A stretch of 64,000 nucleotides of DNA from positions 1-64,000 of the forward strand of contig LGRX02024716.1 in the NCBI GenBank assembly GCA_001247695.2, given 5' to 3'. This DNA comes from Cymbomonas tetramitiformis (Eukaryota > Chlorophyta > Pyramimonadophyceae > Pyramimonadales > Pyramimonadaceae). This document shows, in pieces, positions 56,760-64,000 of this stretch (the stretch's first letter is position 1; every line of letters begins with the position of its first letter). The notes under the pieces are model-generated. The model worked only from the letters and a program-made list of their open reading frames with translations, was not told where the DNA came from and did no database searches. A program made the translations under genes and the position numbers.

Positions 56760-58609
56760 CCTTCTGGAAAGAGTTGATGAGATTGATGCGGGAGTGAAAG
56801 TGGCTATGACTACACCCTACAGCCCTCGCTCTGATGGTCAAGCAGAGCACACTAGCAGGGTGGTGGAGGAATATTTGATCGATCGTTGGTGGAGGACAAT
56901 CCAGAGTGCTGGGACTTATACGCTACGAACGTGGAGTTCTCGATCAACGATTCGCGTAATGATGTTACAGGTTTCACTCCATTTGAATTATGTTGTGGGG
57001 TGTCACATATGTCGCAACTTGACATCTTCCTGGAGGCCGCTCGGTTGGACAGCGGTCGACGAAAAGGAGGGGTAGGGACTGCACATAAATGGGCATCGGG
57101 ATTTTCGTCGCAGTTGCAAATTTGAGCTGGCACAGCGCAGGCAACTGGACGCTTTTGATCAGCGACACACGCAGCGGGAGTACGCGGTAGGTGACTTGGT
57201 CTGGATTGAGGCTAGACATCTCGCCGAGAAGTTGATGGACAAATCCTTGTGCCGCAAGCTAAGCAAGCGGTGGCATGGACCAGTTGCGGTTACGGGACGC
57301 TTTTACAGCGATCTGCAGGCGAAGATGTCTGAGGCAGACAGAGGGGCGCCAGTGGCGTATAGATTGAAGTTGCCCCCATATTGGAGAGTACATGACGTGT
57401 TCGCGCAACACAGATTGAAACCCTACACAGATGGGGAGGACACTTTCGCATTGCGACAGCGGACAGTGACACCCGAAGCAGTGGTGGTGGACGGACAAAA
57501 GGAGGCTCATGTGGAGAAAATTTTGGGCCGACGTGTACGCGTGAGCCGGGGCAAGGAAATAGAGGAATGGAAGGTGCGATGGACTGGATTCTCTAAAGCT
57601 CATGATCCGTGGAGAACGCGTGACAAGTTAGAGCGCGGTGCTCCATTACAACAATTGCGCGATTTTGAAGAGAGACGCCTAGCAATGGAACAGCAGGTCA
57701 GGGATTCAACTGCGCGGAGGAGAGAACATCGACGCCAACAGGATGCTACGTTGATGACGACAGCGGCCGGAGGAACATTGGCGCAGCAATTATCAGCACA
57801 ATTCGGGGGTATGTCTAACAGCTCTGCGAGTGCGTGTCTTCCATGGGAAGAACAACAATTCACTGATTCTGGAGAAGTGGCGTATGTGACTGAGTTATCA
57901 CCAGTTTCAGTAAAACCTGTCAGAATACTGGTACTCTTCAGTGGCACTGGCTCAGTTCAAAGGACTTTCACAGAATGCTTCCCTCAGGCACAGACGGTAT
58001 CTTTAGATTCTGATACATTCTGGCGATCTACGCATGTCACCAGAATTGAAGATTGGGAATATTGGAGTTATTACCCTCCTGGATATTTTGATGTAATATG
58101 GGCGAGTCCGCCATGTACACAATATAGTCAAGCGCGAACTACTGGAGGACCACCCGACTTAGTATCTGCAGACGCTTGTGTGGAACGCACCCTGAATATC
58201 ATCGAGTATCTCAGACCTCGCTATTGGTTTCTGGAAAATCCAAAAGGACGATATCCGAATGCCTTGCGATTCAGATCGGTAGTGGATCAATTACCTACTC
58301 CCCTGTTCTGTTTATATTGTATGTACGGGGAGAAGTTATCAGAAACCTACTTGCATCTGGACTAATGCGCCGCCTAGCGCACCACTGCGGGAATGTACCT
58401 CGCAGACTCCGTGTCCATGTAAATGGGCGACCAGAGTGCACCCACTTACCGCTCAACTAGGTCCTCATCCAGATCAGCAGGGAGTGCAAAAATCTCACGC
58501 AGTATATCCTATTCCTGCAAAGTTGTTGAGAACCCTATTTCAGCGGCTGTTCCCCAGGAATACAGGTGATGAAGATGCTGGGGCGACATCTGGAGAAAGC
58601 CACCCCTAA
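56760..58609 (+). pseudogene. Integrase end, chromodomain and C5 methyltransferase (retroelement C)
   Basis: A 5'-truncated Ty3/gypsy fragment. In order: the end of the integrase core (TTPYSPRSDGQAEH in one frame, then TGFTPFELCCG and QLDIFLEAARL in the next), the integrase C-terminal domain (REYAVGDLVWIEARHL to RLKLPPYWRVHDVF), a chromodomain (VEKILGRRVRVSRGKEIEEW to DPWRTRDKL), a linker, then the methyltransferase module (RILVLFSGTGSVQ; DVIWASPPCTQYSQAR; FLENPKG). Frameshifts occur near 56880, 57115 and 58337; after the last, the downstream frame still encodes the conserved tail ending near 58608. The layout is the same as element B, so the fusion is a stable family feature and not a chance junction. 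Confidence 0.83.
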
Positions 58610-58621
58610 GGGGAGGAGAGT
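58608..58621 (+). other. Polypurine tract of retroelement C
   Basis: AAGGGGAGGAGAG followed by one T and the LTR start TGTGCC, a standard plus-strand primer site. Confidence 0.65.
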
Positions 58622-59232
58622 TGTGCCAGGGGGGGGGATAGACTGGCAATTACCCCTACGAAAGGGGGATCCGATTCAGATTACCGGCATATTTGGGGAA
58701 ATGAAGATAGGGAATCTGAGATCGTGGATGAAGAATGCAAAATCAGTAAATATTATCTCTCTGGCAGAATCGTGAACGATAGTAGAATTATTAGGAACGA
58801 TTATGACAGAATCAACGGTGTCAGTATGATACCGTGACAGATGACGATAGACATGACATTTATGGCGGCGCAGGTTGGGGAAAAACAGGGATTCTTGTGA
58901 CGAGAGAAACTAGCCGACCAGTCTGTGCTATACAGTGATGAAACACGAGTTCCTTGGGAGCTTAGTTACTATATAAAAATATTTTCGTAACACGGGCTGT
59001 ATTGAATAATCACCGGTTGTGATATATATATCGATTCGTATCCGGTTACTTTGAAACTTCGTATATACATTCGTATGCCTGTGACACATCATGTAACGAC
59101 ACATTTGCAAATACATATATAAGTCGTATTAATAAATAAATAGGACAATCCTTCCGGGTTATGTGGCTTTTTGTGGGGGGATCCTAGTCCCCTTCCCGTC
59201 ATGTTTCTGAGTCCGGCGTTCTGTCCGTTACA
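58622..59232 (+). mobile_element. 3' LTR of retrotransposon C
   Basis: 611 bp from TGTGCCAGGGGG to CCGTTACA. It contains ATATAAAA at 58971 as a TATA box and AATAAATAAA at 59131 as polyadenylation signals in the right order. It follows the polypurine tract directly. No 5' partner is present because the element is truncated on that side. Confidence 0.72.
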
Positions 59233-60024
59233 TTTCTGTACAATCTATATATGCTGGTTGTGAACCCTGTTGATATCTTGCGTATTTGGTTGAGCAGTGT
59301 ATCTGCTTCTTGTTTGGTGACATCCATGCGTGTTCCGCCTGCAGTATTCTCCTGTTGTGCTTATAGACCGTGCCCGTGTGCCCTATCACATGTAGGGTTG
59401 CTTCGAATCCCTCATCCCTCTGCAGCCTTACTGGTGGCATGCACTGCTCATATTTCGTTTAAAGCGCTTTCATATCCGACCGCAATCGCAAATGCTGCAT
59501 AGAGCGTTGGCGACACGACAACAAGGTATAGGGCAACTCCTTTTTACTAGACTTTATTTGAGATTTCAGTTATGATCCCTAGCTTGATTATGCTATTTGT
59601 GTGTTTGCCAGCTTGTGGCTCTTTGATTACATACGGTTTCGTTGTACAATTGCAGAAAGCAAACATAATGTGAGCGTCCCAGCGGGCAGCTGGGAATTCT
59701 GCGTGTGGCACCCCGAGCGAGCAAGCCCATACAAGCGTCTCGCTATACCGAACCGAAAAAACTCATTATCATTATTATACGGGGCGCGCTCCGTTCGAGT
59801 GGTCGTGATTTTACACCTGTTGGCGTCTGCAAGCGATGTGGAGTTCCCAGGGCACAGTGATGTGAAGTTCCTAAGTGTTGTTTCAAATTGGCAAAGTGAA
59901 ATGATCGAATCCAAGAATATAGATGACAAGAATAGCTGCTGCAGAATGAACTTTACACTGTATTAAACTTAGGATTGCGCATGTCGTGCCTTCACGCATA
60001 TGTGTCCTTGAAGCCTAAAACAAG
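59233..60024. other. Host intergenic sequence, nothing recognised
   Basis: No ORF with a recognisable domain on either strand and no clear repeat. It lies downstream of the host gene that ends at 60025. Confidence 0.6.
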
Positions 60025-61189
60025 CTATTCCTCTCCACGTTTTCTTTCTTCCTCCATCTTTTTCCGAGCTGCAAATTTGGCGCCTCGATTGGAGGCAGGT
60101 TTGTCGGGGGTGTCCGAAGGTGGCAACGCATCGGCGACTCCCTCGGTTGAGTTGTTTGGAGGCGGCTGCGCATCAAGTACTTCTGAGGGAGGGACCAACC
60201 GGCCGCCACATGCATCCAGAGAACAAAAGACGAGGCGGACGGCTTGACTCATTACTGCAGACTCCATATCCGAACGCGGTTGCGCATCTGCACTGGACAT
60301 CTTCAGCACCTCCGCAAGCTTTACTCTCTGAGCATCGTATCCCTGCACAAGGATGATTTGAAAGCAAACGGGGACATCAAATAGTATGCTTGCTACGGCC
60401 CTTGCTCTGCGTGCGCTTGATTCACTTCGTGTCTAAACGACAGTGTTAAAACTGACATATGTTACTACAACAAAACGAGTAGTTCACTCGAGATGCTCAT
60501 AACAAAGCGTAAATGCGGTTAAGGAACAGAGCGTGCCGTGCTCCAAAGTGAAGCTCTTGGGAAACACATGTCGCAGAGTGACTTCGGCCGAACTCTTCGT
60601 AGGCGAGCAGTGCTAGGGCAGCCTTGGTGAGGTTATACCTGTTTCGCTAAGTGCACAACATTTCGCACGAAAATGCCGAGCCGCTCTTCCTCGAGACCTG
60701 CTTGGCCGCTGGCTGGGATGTCATCTCGAAGGACGTTCGCTTCATCGAAAGTCAAGTAGCAAATGCTAATCCACGAGGTTCGGAGCTCGATTTCCTCAGC
60801 CTGCAGGCCCCCTCGTTGCGCAATGAAAGCGTCTAGCTCGTCATTACCTGAAGATCCGCCACATGGTTGGTCAGAAGAAGAGAAATAGGGCGATATCAGG
60901 ACTTGGGGTGAAAGGCAAAGTAAGGGGCACCCTCAAAGCTTGCAAATTTAAAGCAAATAGTGATGCACGCTAGTTGAGGGTAAGCTCCCAAACCGAAGAA
61001 AAAGTGAATGCGGCGAGGATCGTGGACGATGGGACCTGTCGCAGTAGACATTTGCAGCTGGAGACTGATCGATGCCACAGCCGCCCCGGTTACATAAGCC
61101 TCTTTGCAACCCGAGGAGAACGCGTGTAAGGCTTGCTCGTATGGCACGCCGAGCTGTGGGAGGCAGGCCTCGTAAAAGCTGCGCGACAC
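60025..61189 (-). CDS. Host multi-exon gene, unknown function (at least three exons)
   Basis: Exon candidates: 61189 to roughly 61000, preceded by TTTTTTCGCAG (coding VSRSFYEACLPQLGVPYEQA and on); 60847-60639, bounded by TCTTCAG and GTATAA (coding NDELDAFIAQRGGLQ to VRNVVHLAKQ); and 60342-60025, preceded by TTGTGCAG (coding GYDAQRVKLAEVLKM to the stop). The last two join in phase; the 3' end of the first exon is uncertain. Further coding sequence may lie at 61340-61480. The protein looks like a soluble alpha-helical domain with an acidic/basic C-terminal tail. I do not recognise the family. Splice-like borders and continuous phase are the evidence for a real gene. Confidence 0.6.
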
Positions 61190-62170
61190 CTGCGAAAAAA
61201 CACTGCGTTACGGGAATTGATAAAAAGAACAGGGAGCGCGAACCTGTTGGTCCACAACTCTAGTACAAAACGTTCGGGACGGGTGCAAGTTGCACGAATA
61301 TCGGCAGTGCGGTCAGAGCAAAACTACACGCCCTATCAGAGGCACTACCTGCGCGCATACTTCTCCAAATGGTCGTGCGGATGAGCCTTCACCAAATTCC
61401 GTTGAGCAACTTGTCGGAGTTTTTAACCTTCGGGAAGGGCTATGAAAGGTGGTCACTGGGCATGTTGTTGCCAGATTTTGTCTGAGCGAAAAACGCTGGT
61501 TGTTTCCGGAGTTGTTACGAATTGCTTTGCGCCCAGTTGATGACCTTGAAGGACGGGTTGTGCGCTTAACAAGGGAAACGGGACAAATCACTCCGCATGT
61601 TGTGATATTCGAGGAGATCATCGCGACTCGCCTAGGCAATAAGTTCGAGCACTGTATGCGAAACAAGCCGTTTACACCCACCAATTCAGTATACCCTCGC
61701 TCTCCGCTGGCGTGCAGGCGTGCAGGGTTTTTGGTGTGACAATTTTTTAATATCCAATCGCTTTCAACGTTTGCACTGTTGTCGAGCCTAACTTTTTCGT
61801 GAATGTTCTTACGTTGCAATGTTGCTGGACAGAGTATTCGTTGAACTGTGGTTTGAAGTGTGCTCTTTTGGTTTTGAAGTTCTATAGCTCATAAATTAAG
61901 GGGCAACGAAAAGCGGGCGTGGTGTCGCCAAGACCGCCCGAACCTGTCGCTCGCGCATGCGCGCTTGTCTGCCGTTGCCTAAAATGCTAATTTCTGGTTG
62001 GTCCAACTCGGATGACACGTCTGCGGACAAGGGTTCTTGTCAAGCCGTGCTATATAATTTTATACAGGAAATAAAAAGCAAAATATGAAAATATAAAAAT
62101 GAAAATATATAAATTAGAATTTTCGAATTTCGAATATAATAAAATAATTTATTTGAGAAAATATCCCGAG
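61190..62170. other. Host sequence, possible upstream exons
   Basis: No confident gene. On the minus strand an open frame at about 61340-61480 ends GAAGTATGCGCGCAG before GTAGTG and could be an upstream exon of the gene at 60025-61189. 62040-62160 is very AT-rich. Confidence 0.4.
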
Positions 62171-62199
62171 GAGCATATGAATGTTGCGTTCCAGCTCAG

Positions 62200-62390
62200 C
62201 TCCCCTGCCTCGCCTGCGCCCCGGCGACCCCCCCGGCTCTCCGGGGCGGCCCACCGAGGCGCCTATACCGCTGCTCCACGACTGCCTTCGCTCCGCTCCA
62301 ACTCCAGCTTCGATCCAGGTACCTGCCGCATTCCACACCCAACCGAACCCCACACCCCCACGCTTAGCCACTGCGCCACGCCAGCGCCTG
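62200..62390 (-). repeat. tRNA-like repeat (possible SINE)
   Basis: On the minus strand TGGCGCAGTGGCTAAGCG (62361 to about 62380) is a strong RNA polymerase III A-box-like sequence as in tRNA genes and tRNA-derived SINEs. A convincing B box at the usual distance is not clear (GGATCGAAGC about 40 nt downstream is the best candidate). It lies in a GC-rich segment next to an inverted host repeat. Confidence 0.35.
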
Positions 62391-62455
62391 ACGATGAAAA
62401 CCGAAAAATTAGTAAAACCTTTAACCTCTGCTCCTTATGATTTGGAAACGGACCA

Positions 62456-62621
62456 AATTACCTTACCTTACTTACCTTACTTAATCAGCAGCAGCAGCAA
62501 AGCGCGAATCCCAACGGGCGACACGGACAAACTTTCGATCTCACGGATGCTAGACGCTAACGATGACAGTGCCACCGCAGTCGCGTACATTTACCGCGAC
62601 GCCACCCACGCGTCTTTGAAT
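62456..62621 (-). repeat. Inverted, truncated host repeat copy
   Basis: The minus-strand version of the host repeat's 3' end: (TACCT)n tail, AATCAGCAGCAGCAGC tract, GCGCGAATCCCAACGGGCGA, and on to CGCGACGCCACCCACGCG, where it stops. It is the only copy in the window in this orientation, so the repeat is dispersed as well as tandem. Confidence 0.88.
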
Positions 62622-62637
62622 ATAGCATGACTAACAC

Positions 62638-62946
62638 GGGACCCATATATGTTTTGAAACTCGCCTTTTGGATGTCGGCACTTACAGTGATTCGTTAGAT
62701 ATGTGATCGCGGGCCAAGGTCTCGCGAGCAACCAACAGCGGTTTTGACATCCTCGAAAGCTATTCGCAAACTGAATGATCGTTAACTAACATTGCGGGAC
62801 ACATATATGTTTTGAAACTCGACTTTTGGATGTCGGCACTTACAGTGATTCGTTAGATATGTGATCGCGGGCCAAGGTCTCGCGAGCAACTAACAGCGGT
62901 TTTGACATCCTCGAAAGCTATTCGCAAACTGAATGATCGTTAATCG
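62638..62946 (+). repeat. 158 bp tandem duplication
   Basis: Two near-identical copies (TATATGTTTTGAAACTCG at 62646 and 62804) with GTGATCGCGGGCCAAGGTCTC inside and ending GAATGATCGTTAA. A few substitutions separate them. Confidence 0.9.
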
Positions 62947-64000
62947 AATAGCCATGCGTATTATGGCGAAATTTGGAATATGTTTGCTGCTGCTGCTCAT
63001 GCAGATCGGCGTACAAACGTCAATAATCGTGTGCGAGCTGCACTTTGGAGTGCGCTCGAATCACATGCTTGTGTGTCACAACTATGAACACGCTTAGAAG
63101 GGGTCCCTCGGGCACCCCTGAAAGGCCTGTCACACCCCCCATATTCAGTCACGCTACCGCAGCCCATGTCAGACCCCACCGCAGTTGCCCCCATTGCGCC
63201 CGTCTCAGCCGACAGCAAACGCCCCAGCCATGACCCCCTTTTTCATTAATTGTCATTCCCCCCCTCAATCACGGTCCTACCCCAGTTCATTGTCCGCTCG
63301 AGCGCCCGGAGCATATCACGTTCACCCTCCTGCTCAGATCGCCCTCCCAGTTTAAATCATGCACGACGCCTCGCCAAGCGCTGCATCGACGTCGCCGCGA
63401 CCAGCCCGTGCCGATCCGCGAGAACCGCAGAGCGTCGAGCACGACATCACGCGAAGTGACATCACGACACGACCACACATGACGTCTCGGCAATGCATGA
63501 CAGGGCAAACGCAAGCGCGCGTTGACACCAAACGCCGCTGTCACTAGGAACCAATGGTCACAGGGCATCCGAAACGACAATGGCATTCACGGACTTTCAC
63601 TATGCTCGCTTGAGTATTTAGCTAGCTCTGCTTTCGAAAAGTGAGATCCGAACCTTTCAAAACCATTCCGCGGTATAGTGATATTTGCCTCTTGTGGCCT
63701 AGTATTAAATGTGATATCTGCATACATATACTTTGAATCCACATGAGAGCTTTGTCACTAGCAGTTTGTAAGAGTCTGGTTCGGATCCCCAGAGTGCCGT
63801 CACGCCACTCTGACGTATGTGCGAAGTCGTGACGTTGTGCTTGTTTCATCTGTGAATTGCCCCCTGTGTTGTTCGTTTGCCTTTCCGCTTTTCATGCTTC
63901 CATCTGAGCCTGAATTTACAGTCTGCGAGTGCAAGTTAGGCCCGCGCCCGTTTTGCGAATCCACAAGCCGGCGCGGCAGAAGCGCGTTGCCGCCTGGCAC
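62947..64000. other. Host sequence, nothing recognised
   Basis: No ORF with a recognisable domain. A short GGTTCGGATCCCC at about 63780 resembles a tRNA T-loop but has no supporting tRNA structure around it. Confidence 0.5.

Noticed and set aside
62181..62630. 149 aa plus-strand ORF, Pro/Ser rich
   Set aside because: It runs through the tRNA-like repeat and an inverted host repeat, so it is a chance frame.
63770..63800. tRNA T-loop-like GGTTCGGATCCCC
   Set aside because: No acceptor, D or anticodon arm can be built around it.

Overview
The window is a repeat-rich piece of a eukaryotic nuclear genome: GT-AG introns, a probable multi-exon gene, LTR retrotransposons with chromodomains, tRNA-like repeats and microsatellites. 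An alga or other protist is the most natural fit, given a Polinton-like virus next to Ty3/gypsy elements that carry a cytosine methyltransferase, but the sequence alone does not name the host.

Layout. (1) 1-9822: about twenty copies of a 320-470 bp host repeat, each ending in (CTG)n and (AGGTA)n, in two versions with different 5' halves; 3003-4740 is a non-repeat interruption with microsatellites. (2) 9823-35223: a complete, AT-richer 25.4 kb Polinton/Polinton-like endogenous virus with identical 360 bp terminal inverted repeats and a 6 bp target duplication (AAGGTC), inserted into one host repeat. It carries a morphogenesis block (major capsid protein, probable minor capsid protein, three fibre-like proteins, a retropepsin-like protease, a lipase-like protein, packaging ATPase), a replication/integration block (protein-primed family B polymerase, D5-type SF3 helicase with a polymerase-like N-terminus, DDE integrase), and a DNA-modification set (TET/JBP-like dioxygenase, N6A/N4C methyltransferase, frameshifted cytosine-C5 methyltransferase). 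(3) 35224-35855: two more host repeat copies. (4) 35856-53940: a mosaic of two related, damaged LTR retrotransposons on the minus strand. The left one has gag, protease and an integrase tail-chromodomain-methyltransferase ORF but has lost the reverse transcriptase and integrase core. The right one has a 5' LTR, a primer-binding site and a broken gag that is split by a 2.5 kb TIR transposon with a 6 bp TSD. (5) 53941-56760: a host repeat fragment, four ~610 bp tandem repeats, then 58 bp repeats built on a perfect 20 bp palindrome. (6) 56760-59232: a plus-strand 3' fragment of a third retrotransposon, again integrase tail-chromodomain-methyltransferase, with its 3' LTR. (7) 59233-64000: host sequence with at least three exons of an unidentified gene on the minus strand, a tRNA-like repeat, an inverted copy of the host repeat and a 158 bp duplication.

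Two things stand out. The same unusual short cytosine methyltransferase occurs three times in 64 kb, once in the virus and twice fused behind the chromodomain of Ty3/gypsy elements, which points to exchange between virus and retroelements. The virus also combines parts not usually seen together: a retropepsin in its capsid-gene block, a TET/JBP-type oxygenase beside two DNA methyltransferases, and both a PolB and a polymerase-like/SF3 helicase fusion. Two candidate promoter classes and a recurring 7 bp iteron organise its intergenic regions.
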